Shown here piece after piece: positions 1-13,567 of a DNA stretch of 64,000 nt. The position numbers and the translations under genes are program-made. The notes under the pieces were generated by a model. The model had not been told where the DNA came from, did not search any database, and saw nothing but the letters and a program-made list of their open reading frames with translations. The DNA is taken from NCBI GenBank assembly GCA_949825025.1, contig OX463783.1, forward strand, positions 14,171,628-14,235,627, written 5' to 3'. This DNA comes from Siphlonurus alternatus (lineage: Eukaryota > Arthropoda > Insecta > Ephemeroptera > Siphlonuridae). Positions within the stretch are counted from its first letter, which is position 1. Each line of letters starts with the position of its first letter.

Positions 1-840
1 TTTATGTTGTGGCATGTTTAAGTTCACTTAGCTGATATGTTTGCTATATAAGAAGAAGTGTGCTGATGATGTTCCTACATAGGTTATATTAACGCCTTGC
101 TTGCTATAGCTGGCAATAACATTCACGTATATAATGTTGAGCTCGTTATGGCTTGGAAAAATCGTGCTGCTGTTAAGATGGTGCAAACTTTTAATTAGAG
201 TAACAACTAAGAAGAAGAAGTTAAAAAGAATTGATCATTTTTGTAGATTATAAAACCGTGTGAAAATTCTTGTATATATATACAGTTTTTATTTAAAAAA
301 AAGAATTTTGTTTATAATGAAGTTTTACATTTAAATTTTATATATATCGAGTTAAAATTCCATTATAATTAGTTTAATTGGTTCAATTTAGACAATTTAT
401 TTTCCAAGAATAGTCAGCAAACTATTTATATATAATTTGTCGTAAAGACCGTATTACACATGGGGTCTTATGGCATTTCAAATAAGCTGCTATATATCAG
501 CTTGTAAATTATGATGGAACGTGAATGAAAGCTGTTTTTAAGATTGACGTGTGAAATGCATGCTGACGTTTAGTTGAGCTGAAAAAAGTGAAAAAGTCTT
601 GTACGTTTTAATACCTTTTTTTTTAAAATGATCTTAAATATTACATTTTTATGGTAATTAACTTTTCTTAAACACATGCAGAACTTAAATTTATAATATA
701 AATTATGTTCAAATTAATTATAGATTTAATATTAATTATATATTTTTATTGTGTTGCAGAAATATCATAATATATAAACATTGCATCAAATTAATTTAAA
801 TACTACATGGTCTTTTATTTCTAAGTTCATGTAAAAATGT
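1..840. other. AT-rich non-coding stretch
   Basis: Low-complexity AT-rich DNA with short poly-A and poly-T runs. I see no ORF of note, no inverted repeat and no match to the repeat families found elsewhere in the window. Confidence 0.6.
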
Positions 841-879
841 CCTAGGACGGTCGTGAATTCGATCGCAGCCATGCACCGC

Positions 880-1170
880 CAAATTTTCACAAGTGACGGC
901 GCTGAAGAACGCCCACTCGTACATCCGGGATGTGACTGATGACATCTGCTATCAATTGGCGACCATCCTGACTGAGGTTTCCATGGTTCCCTCAGTCACA
1001 ACCAGGCAAATGCTTGTATGGATTGCTATATTATATAATAGACCATGGCCGACTCGATTTAGAGGAGACCCAATATAAGCAATATGCTAGGTCGAGTTCA
1101 AGAAAAGCCTGGAAATTTAAGTCCAATGTCACTTGTACAAGTATACCCTAAAACAGGGCTCATGTGAAGC
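880..1170 (+). mobile_element. SINE-C copy with hairpin core
   Basis: The core GACCATCCTGACTGAGG is followed by TTTCCATGGTT and CCTCAGTCA. The arms TGACTGAGG (969-977) and CCTCAGTCA (990-998) form a perfect 9-bp stem. The right half, including CAGGCAAATGCTTGTATGG and a later AATTTAAGTCCAATGTCACT-like block, aligns by eye with the copy at 25524-25716, which makes this a separate family from the 5S-headed SINEs. The 5' boundary is uncertain. A TTCGATCGC string near 858 could be a decayed Pol III B box, but that is weak. A 61-codon ORF starting at 893 lies inside the element and is not a gene. Confidence 0.6.
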
Positions 1171-1629
1171 AAAAATAAAAAAATGCAATAAAAAGCAAAT
1201 TAAACGTAATATATATAATATTTTTCTTATAAATTAAAACAAAATTGAAGCAAAACAAAAATTTAGATGCAACATTTTTCATATAGAAGATGAGTAGCAA
1301 CTGGCGCAGTCTCCCAACGTATATAAAAGTACGAGAGTAAAAAGCACTCTTCGTTTGACCTACCTAAAAACTTGTCTCCAACATTTTTTTTTATTTTATT
1401 TGCAACAATTTTTATTTGAGATCACCGTAAGATGGCAGCAGTAACTAGGACCAATTTTTTTTTATTAAAAGAAAGTTTGTCTTAATTATAAGATTATTTT
1501 AATTGTTTATATTTAATCATCAATAATAATTATAATGTAATTTATATGTTTAATTGATGACTTTTATTAGTTTGGACTAATTAAATAATTAATTTTACTA
1601 TCATCAATCACCATAGGAAAATGTTTTCA
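1171..1629. other. AT-rich non-coding stretch
   Basis: AT-rich spacer between the SINE-C copy and the SINE-A copy. Nothing recognisable was seen in it. Confidence 0.5.
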
Positions 1630-2029
1630 GTCTCGTCAGATCACCGAAGTCAAGCAACGTCTAGCGTGGTTAGTAGTTGGATGGGTGACCATTTTCAAGA
1701 AAAACCACGTTTCCAACCCAGGGCTAAATTGTTGCGCTTTTCCACTATGTAGTTCCCCTGGCTTTGGACCATTGCACTTTCGGTTCATTGACAAAAGCTG
1801 TAGCGTCCATCCTGGCTGAGGTTTCCATGCTTCCCTCAGTCGCAGGCAAAAGTCGGGATGTATTACAAGGCCGTGACCGCTCCCGTTCCAGAAGAGCCCA
1901 CTCAAGAAAGCTCTTGAAAGTTAAGGTGTCGGAAGGTTATGGGTTTCAAAGTAGTATGTAATTAGTAAGCAGAAGTACCCAAAAGGATTTGATTAAAATA
2001 AAATAAAAAACAATTAAAAATTAAAAAAA
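1630..2029 (+). mobile_element. 5S-derived SINE-A copy, near full length
   Basis: The first 60 bases read TCGTCAGATCACCGAAGTCA followed by AAGCAACG and TGGTTAGTAGTTGGATGGG (ending in GTGACC at 1690). This closely matches the internal control region of metazoan 5S rRNA (A box, intermediate element and C box), as expected for SINE3-type elements. The middle carries CCATTGCACTTTCGGTTC and the hairpin core (GGCTGAGG...CCCTCAGTC). The 3' part contains GAAGAGCCC and TCGGAAGG and ends in TTTGATTAAAATAAAATAAA. Compared with the 58.2-kb copy it lacks about 30 bases at the 5' end. Transcription would be by Pol III from the internal 5S-like promoter. The element encodes no protein; an ORF at 1764-1961 and its antisense are artefacts. 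Confidence 0.85.
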
Positions 2030-2960
2030 TGCTGAAAACATACTATTATAATGTCTTGTTGTACACTTTATTCGAATAAAAATATCCGATGATCCGGTCA
2101 TGTTAATACAGTCAGATATATTTATTTTAATTGAGTACATGTTTTGCATTCCCATAAATACATAATAATGCTTTCAATGTAAAAAAATAATTTTATTTTT
2201 ATATATAATATCATCTAATTATATTTTATTTCACTCTTTATACAGTTTAACAAGTACATGACAACTTCCGGAATTAACCGGAAGTAGTTGGAAATAAATG
2301 GATTCCGGCTTTGTCACTAACATTAAAATTTTCAAACTTTGACAATATTCACTGTAATAAAACTCTCTGCAAAAAATATAAATTCAATACCACTTTCAAT
2401 ATTAATTTTAATTTTTGTTCAACTGTATAAAAAATATATAATGTTGTGTCATAGAATAATGAGGTAAGTGAAAAGTTGTTACGCCATAAATAGCTATTAA
2501 AAAATATAATGCCTATAGTGCTTATATAAACAATATTTTTTAAAGCTTATATATAGTAAAAATGTCATAATATTTTTTTTTTCTTAAAAAATTAATCCAT
2601 GAATACATTTTAAATATTGTTTATGTTTAAACTTTTTTTTTTATATATTCTGTGATGAAATTTTTGAAAACATAATCGTTAAAAAAATTGGGGAGTGAGA
2701 TCATTATATACCGATGTTAAGTGTATAGCTTAGAAGCATTATAATATAGTTTTTATGGTCATGATATACCTTAATTAAGCTTTAAGTAATTTTCATGTAG
2801 TTTTAGAACAGTAATGAATTCACAAAACATATAATATATTTAATGTGTTTTTTGGAATCCTATGTACTTCTTACATCTGCCGATGATGGCGTGTGTGTGC
2901 AAATGTTATGATATTTAAAATCATATTATTTCTTCTTGGTTGTTTTTTTGCATTTAAAAC
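2030..2960. other. AT-rich non-coding stretch
   Basis: No gene is visible. Positions 2061-2080 hold GTACACTTTATTCGAATAAA, which recurs at 23957-23976. The short inverted pair CTTCCGGAATTAACCGGAAG is at 2266-2285. Confidence 0.5.
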
Positions 2961-3345
2961 ACACAGTGCATTCACCAGTTCTCATTGGATTACCGAAGTC
3001 AAGCAACATTAAGCGTATAAGCGTGGTACATTAAGTACTTGGATGGGTGACCGTTTTAAATAAAAATCACGATGCTCCCTCCCTGGGGTAAATTCATCTC
3101 ACTTTCCACCCAGTGCAGTGATGCACTTGTGTGTGGTTCCCAGGCTTTGGACATCACTTTGGTCCATTGAGAAAAAGTAGAGGTGTCCGTCCTGACTGAG
3201 CTTTTCCACGGTACCCTCAGTCTAACCTCAGCGAACAGGCCGTGGCTATCATCCTTTCCCTACCTTATTCCTGTCCATTACCCCTCCACGAGCTGTAAAC
3301 TCTTAGGGGTGTATCCTTGTTTAAAAAATATATATATAATATATT
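2961..3345 (+). mobile_element. 5S-derived SINE-B copy, full length
   Basis: The 5S-like head (ATTACCGAAGTCAAGCAAC, then TTAAGTACTTGGATGGGTGA) is carried with about 10 extra bases between the A-box-like and C-box-like parts. The shared core follows (GTCCGTCCTGACTGAG...CCCTCAGTC). The 3' end differs completely from SINE-A: it runs through a pyrimidine-rich block and CTCTTAGGGGTGTATCCTTG, then an A/T-rich tail. The copies at 10.0 and 47.9 kb share this tail or core variant. The extra bases in the control region suggest this copy may be a poor Pol III template. Confidence 0.8.
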
Positions 3346-3392
3346 AAAGTTATATTTACACTGCATAAAACACTCAAAATATTAAAAATGAT

Positions 3393-3536
3393 AATGGGCA
3401 TTCACAAAGTCTTAAGGCCACATTTAGGGCTCGATAATTTAAGACCAGAAATTTTGGGTCTAAAAAGCATGCCAAAAATCGGGCTTTAAATTATCGAGCC
3501 CTAAATACGGCCTTAGGGCTTTGTGAATGCCACTTA
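3393..3536. mobile_element. 144-bp palindromic MITE
   Basis: The termini are TGGGCATTCACAAAG on the left and CTTTGTGAATGCC on the right. The arms continue inward through AAGGCC, ATTTAGGGCTCGATAATTTA and its inverse, leaving a loop of roughly 40 bases. It has no coding capacity. No second copy was seen in this window, so the MITE call rests on the palindrome alone. Confidence 0.65.
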
Positions 3537-5701
3537 ATATTTTCTTGTCTTGCTAGTAAATTTCTTTTCTTTTCAAAGGAAAATAAGGATGTGTAGAACT
3601 CTCTTCTTGTGAAATGTAATAAAATAAGTAATATTTTCTTTTCAATGCAGGTTTTTTCTTGGGTTCAATCAGAAATCTAAGCTCTCTGATACAAGATTAT
3701 TTTGAAATGTATAAATATTTTTTGACATTACGATAAAAACATACAGTAAATTAAATACACATCAAAACATTAAGTACTCAATTACACTCATTAAAAAACA
3801 ATATTTTTCATAATGAAAATAAAAGTTTTTATTTGTTTCATTGCCGTCACGTATTTTTTTTTTATCATATAACTATAATATGTATATAATATTTGCTATA
3901 ATTTTACAACTTTAAAATTTAGGACAAATAAAAAAAAATATATATTTTTTTATTATGTATTAAAAGTCAACTGTTTAACACTATCACTATGAATTAAGAC
4001 ACTATAAAAAAAATACTTTTAATACTTATTACTATAAGTACTAATCTTTTTTGTCATAGTGTCAGTTTTTTTAAGCATATATTGCACACTTTTTTTTTAG
4101 GGTTGTAATTTGTGACTGTTCTTTTTCATATAATGTGTACATATAATCATAAAAAAAAACATATAAGAAACGCCTTCTTTTCTTTGAAACATATAAAGTG
4201 TGAGCACGCGAGTTTTAAAAATTATAGTTTCTTTTTATAATTTAAGTATGTAATAAGCTTCCTACTTATATTTCATATTGTATATGATACAAAATAAATC
4301 TTTTGGTCAGTTGAGTTGTAAATTCTTTTATGACATCATAGTGACGTCATAGGCGGATATAAATTTGCATTTATCTTAATTTTATGTTACAGTATTAATA
4401 AATCAAATTTACATAAAGGAAATAGCCGGAAATGCAACATTTCTGATCTTTTTAAACGAAGATTTACACTTAGGTTTACCTATACATGCGATCATTTTAC
4501 CTTCCCTAAACGAAAACACCTTTTACAACATTGAAAATATGCACCTTTTTAATGTGTTAGTGACCCTAAATTAGAAAAAAACATATTACTAAGGAAAATT
4601 TAGTTAAATTAAAGCGTAATACTGTTTAACAATATGCACAAAAACAATAAAAATCACTTTAAATTAAAACAATTTTTACTACACGATTACATGGATATGT
4701 GCCTTGTATCCAACAAATAAATTACTTGGAGTGCTTATGTACTGTATAATATGCTACACGTTCTTTGTGAATTATTTTTACATCAATTTTTTTTATCCAT
4801 AGTATGTATTGTACAGTATTGTATGCAGTTCAGTCTAAAATGGTGCTGTGCGTTATACTTATATAATAGAAAAAGATACTATTTTTTTACTAGGATTAGC
4901 TTTACTAGGATAAAAAAATAGTTAATATTTTGATAGTTACACAAATAAAGCCATTAAATCCAATATAAACAATTAAAATTTGTAGGAATTATAATATTTA
5001 GCTTTTAAATAGTTGAACAATATATCATTGCATCTATCATAAATTATATTACCCATATATAAGTATTGATTGACATCATTATATTATCATATTACTATTT
5101 TAAAGTTGAATTAGTAATTAATTATACTGTTAATTATAAATAATGTATTCAACTATCACAAAAATGTTGTCTGCATTTTACGACACAGAAAGATATACGA
5201 GATTAGAGAAAGTGTGATCTTCTATAGTAGAGGTATTTTGTGATGTCGTCATTATTATTGTGAAATATTGTGTCTGTCACTGTCCTGATGCTGCCAATCA
5301 ATACTTATTATAAATAATGGCAATATTTTTGTATAATAAAAATGTAGGTTAACATCTATTGATTGTATACTTTGACAGTATGACCATATGGTTATTTTTT
5401 TAGTTTTCTTATTTTGTATTGAATATTAATATACACTTTTGTATATAGCTAGAACTTTATGCTACTATTATAGTTCATATTTAATAATTAAATAAATGCT
5501 GTATTGTGTTTTTTGGAAGGTAAATAAAAAAAATCACTGCCAATGAATGTGGAAAATAAATATTATTATTGATATTAAACAATAGCGAGAATCACAGACT
5601 CACTTTTAGCGAGAAGAATCCATTATATCAATCCGCTATTATTTTTATTTTTCTTTCTCTACTGACATGTCTGAAAAAGATAGATGGTTTGAAATTATTA
5701 A
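3537..5701. other. AT-rich non-coding stretch
   Basis: More than 2 kb of AT-rich DNA with poly-A and poly-T runs and no credible gene. One isolated TGACGTCA lies at 4342-4349, next to a TGACATCA. Confidence 0.5.
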
Positions 5702-5990
5702 ATTTAACGATTAACCTTAGTTACTTCGAAGTCAAAGGATATTTCTGTCAGAAGGAATCGAATGAAATAAATTGTAAAAATGCTAGAATATTCTAAATCT
5801 TAATCGTCTATTCAACAGCTCTATTTCCGGTTTCCGTACATAAGGCTCCAATGTCAAACTTCTACCTCAATTTTTATAAAAAAAATCAGACAGTATTTGT
5901 ATGCCACCTATTATATTGATGCCGAGTTCAACGTTCCTTGGAAGTCTTGTAGCATTCAAGGGAGCCGATTTGAATTTTCCAATCAACTTT
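5702..5990 (+). mobile_element. GATTGACCTCAG-family element, decayed copy
   Basis: Shares in order with the 23.2-kb copy: the terminal motif AACGATTAACCTTAGTTAC, GAATCGAATGAAATAAATT, CTAAATCTTAATCG, TTTCCGGTTTCCGTACATAA, and a late TTCAAGGGAGCC block. The right terminus is hard to define. The short ORFs here (5569-5796 plus and 5867-6139 minus) overlap the repeat and are not genes. Confidence 0.6.
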
Positions 5991-8034
5991 ATACATATTA
6001 AAACCTTTTTACAATAATTAAATAGCTGAAAACATTTTTGTTTGTTTGATAAGTTCTTGCCATAAAAAAAAGTTAAGAGTTTTCTCTTCATTAAATACGT
6101 GAAACACCCTAAAAAAGAGTATATTTTTAGGCATAACATTATATAAGACTAAACATATATTAGGCGTGTGTAGTTAATAAAATATTTAATTTTTGCATTA
6201 AACTTACAAATTTGTGAGTGAAAATATAAAAAACAGCTATCTAATATTAAATATAAATTTTAACTACTATTTTATTTATGGCAATGACAAATTGTGAATA
6301 ACGAATTTGCGAAAAAAAAAATGTAATAAAATTATAAACGGATGATTATAAATATTTTTTATTACAAATATTGTTAAATTATAATAATATGATGCAATAA
6401 TAGTTGTTAAGTTAAAAGAAATGTGTTATGTGTGAAAATTGAGGTGTTTATCCGCAACTAAATGATCTTTTTAAGTATTTAACTGGCGTGAAGCTTTGTT
6501 CTCTCTTTATCTCCATGAGTAACAATATGACACCCCGTAGCGAACTTATAAAAAAAAAATGTTTGGGCGTGGAAGCTATGACGAATTTATTAACACGATT
6601 GGATTGATCTCTTGGTCTGTTATAAATCGTACTATTCTTTTTTATTTAAAGCGGCGAATCCTTTTCAATGATTTTTTTTTATCATGATACCCCTTGCAAT
6701 ATAGGCAACACTTATTACTCTCTTGTAATGCATTTTGCGTGTTAAATGATCATCAAGAAAAATGTAATTCCTGTGATTATTCTTTTAACATGAGATATAG
6801 GAAATAACGTCATTGCCTGATTTCTATTTCCGGTTACTGGTTGTGAATTACGAGAGAAGAAATAAAAGCACTAAAAAAGTGCGTAAACATGAATTATCAA
6901 TGTAGGCTTGAAAGACTGTAGGTATGGTATATATTATATGCAAAAAATTACAGGATTTTAATAAATTATTTAATGCATTTATACGTCATTATACTCGTCA
7001 TCATGCATATAATTAAGTATTGCTAAATAAAGTTAATTGTCCACAATATATAGAACATTTTAAAAATAAATTAGCACTGATTGTATAGGCTATAGAAAAT
7101 GTTAAAAATTGATATGCATGCTTAATTTTCATACCAAATTTTACTACTGAAAAATGTTATAGGCCAAAATCTATAATTATATTCAGCTTTTATGCAGTGC
7201 TTACCTTTTATTTAATTTATTTCACATCATTGTACGAAATACAACAAAAAATAATAATTTACTGTAACCATACAAAGTGCATTTAATTTGTTATTAATTT
7301 TGATTATTTTTTTAAAGGTGCTAATATAATTAATAAAAAATTGTCATTGTTCTGTATACAATGTTGTAAATCAATACAAGAATTGAAAAGATCGAGAACT
7401 GTCATTACAAATAAATAATATCAATCATATTATAATACATCAACTTACATATTATAAAAATTAAAATACTTCAAGTGTAATAACATAATAATAAAAAATT
7501 GACTTTAATATTTTTTTCTTATATATTTTCTTAGAATTTTTTAAAATATATTTTTACATTTTTTTTTTCTTCTTTCGCGCCCTCTCATAACAATAAAGGT
7601 TTAGTTATGTCATTGTATACATTTTTTCTTATTGTTACAGCCATAGTAAAGTCTGGGCAAAAGTATTATTGTGACAGCAACAGTAAGAGAGAAGTGGTAC
7701 ACATCATATGATACAAAGGAGTAAATCATTTGCTTGTTTATTTGTTGTTTGCTTACATAAAAGTTCAACATACTATAACCATGCTAAATGTTTCTAAGAA
7801 ATGTCATCATTTTTATCACACATTGTCGTTCTTATATATGAATATATGTATAAAAAAAAATATGTTGGTAAATATGTATGAGAGTATATTTATACTGTCT
7901 GGTAATATAATATATAAATGTATTACTTCTACTTGAAAGTTTTTAACATTACAATGAGTAGTAATGGTGCAATTTTTTTTTTTTATTATATAAATTGAAA
8001 GTTTATATAAATCAGAATTTTTTTATCGTGAACT
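5991..8034. other. AT-rich non-coding stretch
   Basis: Two kb of AT-rich sequence with homopolymer runs. No repeat family from this window and no convincing exon were seen. Confidence 0.5.
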
Positions 8035-8335
8035 AATGGACAACTTACATGATTTTTTTTTAGTGTAAAAATGAATAGAGGGTACCAAATTATGCTACTC
8101 TGAATTTTTTTCAGATTTTTTTAAGTCTTCTGGAACTATTTTTAAATAATTATTGAAAGTGCAGCCACACACCCTTGAGGCGTCAATAGGTGTTTTTGCC
8201 GTATCCATTTTATTAAGGCTCCAGGAGTGCCAACATAACTTAGAGAACTTCAATAATTATTTAAAAATAGTTCCAGGACTCAAAAAAAAAAAAAATCATT
8301 TTTGCCATAACAAATTTTCATGTAAGTTGTCCATT
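8035..8335. mobile_element. GGACAAC palindromic MITE, 301 bp
   Basis: The terminal inverted repeats are AATGGACAACTTACATGA and TCATGTAAGTTGTCCATT. The arms are palindromic almost to the centre (GAACTATTTTTAAATAATTA against its inverse). The central block CTTGAGGCGTCAATAGG is shared with the copies at 43.3 and 46.2 kb. The element is non-autonomous; an ORF at 8153-8350 is a by-product. A TGACGTCA lies just outside at 8389. Confidence 0.8.
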
Positions 8336-8429
8336 GTATTTTTTTTTTAATTTCCTAATTTGGTTGGTACTACCTGATCGGAAGAGCATGACGTCATAAA
8401 TTTTCATTGTTATTGGTTATTGATGATAT

Positions 8430-8616
8430 CATAGGCATCACATCATCATGAAATTTACCCCTACATTATTTACTGGATCTGCAGCAAAGAGATTTTAATT
8501 CGAAACTTTGGGGGAGGTTTTTAAAAAAGAGCACCCAGCCTAGCCAGCCCCAAATCATTCTAGTTCACTGCACGTTCACTATCAAAGCAGAGGTTCGTGG
8601 TGTCCAGAGGTGTACA
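8430..8616 (+). mobile_element. TACACCTCTGG-family MITE, left end decayed
   Basis: The right end, GGTTCGTGGTGTCCAGAGG then TGTACA, is well preserved. Internal AAAAAAGAGCACCCAG and CATTCTAGTTCAC match the 28.6-kb copy. The left terminus is degraded to CATGAAATTTACCCC. It is about 190 bp against a family length near 215. Confidence 0.6.
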
Positions 8617-9897
<1,281 letters not shown>

Positions 9898-10021
9898 ACA
9901 ATTTATCCTACCTCAATTACATTCATTTTAAATATACATAATACATTTGAAGTACCAATATAATATGTATAGGAAGATATAATAAATATAAATATTTGGA
10001 AAAGTGAGAGTGCATGGGAAG

Positions 10022-10145
10022 AAATTGCAATCAAGGCATTCGCTGAGGTGCAAACTGAGGGAACTGTGTAAACCCTCAGCAGGATGGATACCTCTATACT
10101 TTTTATTAAAGGACCAAAATTCAAGGGAATCATACATAAGCTAGT
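10022..10145 (-). mobile_element. SINE-B fragment, old copy
   Basis: Read on the minus strand it contains AGAGGTATCCATCCTGCTGA, the core hairpin and CCTCAGTTTGCACCTCAGCG, matching the SINE-B version of the core. Both the 5S head and the tail are missing. It is strongly diverged. ORFs on the minus strand at 9903-10157 run through it and are artefacts. Confidence 0.55.
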
Positions 10146-11930
10146 GTATAGGAGCAATGTAATTCTTACTTGAAATGGTCACTACAAAGAACTATAAACA
10201 TCTCGACAATGCTTGACTTCTTTGATCAAACGAAAACCGGTCAAAGCTATACGTGTAACTGTTAAGTAATATGATTTAATTTCTCTGTTTTCAATTAAAC
10301 ACAAAGTTGTATCATATTAATGTAAACAATTAATTATTATTCTTGAAGAGAGAGGTCAGTATAATATATTACTTGTATTTATATTGTTTGTGTTTGTTTT
10401 AAAAGTATATAAGTGACCTCTACAATATTAACTTCTTTTATAATATGCATAAAATTGCATGTTTAATCTTGATGCAACTTTCTTCTTCTTCTCTTGCTAA
10501 TTATAAAGTGAGAAATAGGCTCTATGGTAGCATCTTCATTTCTATATGAAGATGATTGTGTCATTTCTAAATAAATAAATCGAGAGGTCAATTCATTCAT
10601 TAACTTTTAACATGGCTTATACTATCACAAGTGTATGTATTACTGTATATATTTATTTATATATAGCTTGCATCATTATTAAAGTTTTTATACCATTCAT
10701 TAATACTCATTGAAAACATACTGCAGTATACATTCTCTTTCATGACATAATGTTATTATGATGAGGGGAGATATTTTATGAGGTTATGATTTTTTTTGAA
10801 ATATTTACATCGTTACCTTCATGATGATGACAAAAAAAAATTATAATAAAATTGAAATAAATTTCATCTTTCAAGTTCTTTGAGGATTAATACAATTTAT
10901 CCTCTATAAATGCACCATTTTATATGAAAAATATTAGATTACGTCATATCTAAATATCTAAAAACACAATTTTTAACATTGAGGACAAAATGTTAAAAAT
11001 TGTGTTTGTTTTTTTTTAAGAAAAAATATTGGACGTGTTATGATGAAAAATTTCAAATTTGTTGAGAGAACACATACTTCATTTATAAAATTTTAGCATC
11101 CATTTTTTGCAATGTGAGAAGTTTTATAATAATATAGTTCCAAAACCTTATAATTATTGCATGTTTTCTGCTAATTATAATATATAGTATATTATACAGT
11201 TATAGGCACCGACAGTGACATATAGTCTTGGAATGATATAGGGAGTTTTTCTAGATTATATATTTTTTTTAAAAGATCGAAGTACAGGGCAAACATGATT
11301 TTTAGAATATTAGAATGATGCAGACCCCCTTCCCCCCCTTTATTCTTGGTCTCTACAGCATCCATTGGACCCTTCTGGACTAAACGTAAAACGAGCCTTT
11401 TTCCTTTCAAGCCAAAAACCTTGTACACAGCAATATACAGTACCGAATTCAATACATGCACTTTTTTTTTTTTACTTACTTTTACTAATGTAAATTATTG
11501 AAAAGCTATTAGAATATTTCTTTTTCTCCTTCCATATAATAATATATTTAATCACAAAGGTGGTATACAGAACTTTGTGGGTGGTAAAGTTAAACTAACA
11601 TGGACTAACATAAGAAAGGAGGAAGGTGAGCTTTTAGAAGAAGAAGTAATCTGAAGTCGTAAACCTAGTTCACAGTCACTTCCACAACCGGCTGTCTTTC
11701 TGTCGCTATGCTCGTAGTCTGTATGCTAGAGACCTTGTTCTTTATACATACGCTTCTAATAGCTCAGATAAGAGACTAAATTGTCACGGACCATATGTAC
11801 AATACTACTATTGTTGAAATGGATTTTTTTAAATTTATTAAATAAAAATTTATTAAATATTCTAATTAATTTTCATATTTATTGGAGCCATTACATTCTA
11901 TATAGAAAATGCATATTGAAAAATACTTAT
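10146..11930. other. AT-rich non-coding stretch
   Basis: Holds one perfect hairpin (listed separately) and otherwise AT-rich unique sequence. A minus-strand 89-codon ORF at 11192-11461 has no recognisable domain and I do not call it. Confidence 0.45.
10962..11007. repeat. Perfect 19-bp stem hairpin
   Basis: AAACACAATTTTTAACATT is followed by an 8-base spacer and its exact reverse complement. It could be the remains of a small palindromic MITE or a folded transcript segment. AT-richness makes chance more likely than it looks. Confidence 0.6.
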
Positions 11931-11965
11931 ATGACTGAGGGAACCATGGAAATCCAAGTTTTGAT
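11931..11965 (-). mobile_element. SINE hairpin-core fragment
   Basis: GACTGAGGGAACCATGGAAA is the minus-strand version of the core hairpin shared by all three SINE families. Too little remains to assign a family. Confidence 0.4.
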
Positions 11966-12099
11966 GTTAAGAATAATTAATTTCAATATATATTTTTAAT
12001 CATAGGAATTTCATGGTGGTGTATTATTAGTTTCTTAATAAAAGCCTAGCTATTTTGCTTGAGCTCTTGATATTTTTTATTTAAAGTATTAAGTAAATA

Positions 12100-12259
12100 T
12101 AAAGCCTATATTACATGATACAATTTTTCTAGTTATTGTATACAATTTTTCTTTGCAAGAAAATTTCATCTCCATACAAACAAATGGAGATTAAGTTTTC
12201 CTGTAAGGAAAAATTGTATACAATTATTAGAAAAAATGTATCGTGTAATACCGGCCTTA
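12100..12259. mobile_element. GTATTACACGATAC palindromic MITE
   Basis: The left end AAAGCCTATATTACATGATA mirrors the right end, which reads TCGTGTAATACCGGCCTTA. The inner arms carry TATACAATTTTTCTTTGCAA and its inverse, around a centre with TCTCCATAC and AATGGAGA. Copies lie at 29.8 and 30.4 kb. The size of about 160 bp is typical of a MITE. Confidence 0.75.
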
Positions 12260-12299
12260 CACCAGATTTAGAAAATATATTTTGCTTGAATTTGGATTA

Positions 12300-12496
12300 A
12301 GTCCTAACCTGACCCTTCCGAGACCCTAAATTGCAGGTATTTTGCAAACTATCAAATCAATCCTTGAATTTACCTATGACCAAGGGAAATGTGAAAACCT
12401 CAGAAAAGTTTTTGTCAATAAAAACGGATGTGCTATGGTCCAAAGTTAGGGGAACAACATATTGAAAAGCGCATAATGATTTACCCGTAGGTTTTA
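12300..12496 (-). mobile_element. SINE-A fragment, diverged
   Basis: Retains ACCCTTCCGAGACCCTAA, the core (AAGGGAAATGTGAAAACCTC), TTTTTGTCAATAAAAACGGA, ATGGTCCAAAG and TGAAAAGCGCATAATGATTT in the order of SINE-A read on the minus strand. The 5S head is missing (5' truncated). Confidence 0.65.
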
Positions 12497-13567
12497 GACA
12501 AGCTTATGATATTAATTCTGTAACAATATTTGATAATTTGCATAAGTGTCATATTTCTCTGTTCTTTTGTCTTGTCTTGTACTTGAAGCGACAGGAACAC
12601 TACTAGAAAGAAGTATCACTGATCGATAATTTTTAAACTTTTTTTTTTTATTCTTTACACCGCCGCCCACCGAGAGAGGTAAGCTATTGGTTCTATAGCA
12701 AGGATACGACTGCATCATGAGCACTTTATTGGGTTACACTTTCCATAAATTTTAAACCTGTGAGCTTGGATCACTTTTTTTGTGTGGCCTCACTGAATTT
12801 TGATACTGATACCTTCTTTTAGTTTTAAAAAATATATAAAAAAAAATAATAAAATTTATAGTTTCCTTTTTATTTTTAAAACATTTAAATAACACTTTTT
12901 AAAACTATTAAAATATTTAATGTAAAACTATTCAGAGATTTTTTTTAATGTATTGATATGGTCATGTGAAAAAGACTCCAAAAAGAGAAAGATTTTTATT
13001 ATATATAAATAAACAGTCCAGATGATATTATGTATTAATGCATTCAAACTTTATGTTAAAATATAACATTAATTTGTTTATATCATAATAAACTATATTT
13101 TTTAGTAATTCGTTGTATGATTTATTCATATTTTGGAAATTTTTGTATTTTCATAATTTTTTGATGGCATGTGAAGGCTGAAATTCAAGACAAATGATGT
13201 TGGATTTTTCTGAATGAAAGAAGCAAGAAAGTGCCTCACTTAATAATTTAATTTCTGGGGATTTATTGTTTATTGTTTTTGCAAACACATAATATTTATT
13301 GCAATGAGTTTAAAAGAGTGGGACAGGGCGTTTGCTTAAACACTGTCCTAATTATTTTGATAAACATGTTCTTACAAATCTATATGATTGATACTCTTTC
13401 AGTCAAGGAATGAAATTTCCAATGTAATTCTGTTAAACAAATAATATTTTTACTCCAACAGCAATTTTTCAATTTCATAAAAAATATAATATTGTTTAAT
13501 TGCATGTATATCATTAAAATGTAAAGCTTTAAAGCTTATGGTAGCAAATGGTTTGGGACTGTATCAT
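12497..13567. other. AT-rich non-coding stretch
   Basis: Mostly AT-rich spacer. A 70-codon minus-strand ORF ends near 12512 and has no support. Confidence 0.45.

Noticed and set aside
858..870. tRNA-type B box upstream of the SINE-C core
   Set aside because: TTCGATCGC is too short and unaccompanied by an A box at the right distance; other SINE-C copies do not show it.
1631..1690. A functional 5S rRNA gene
   Set aside because: Only the internal-control-region half of 5S is present, it is diverged, and it is fused to a SINE body with an A-rich tail. The same fusion recurs at 51.9 and 58.6 kb.
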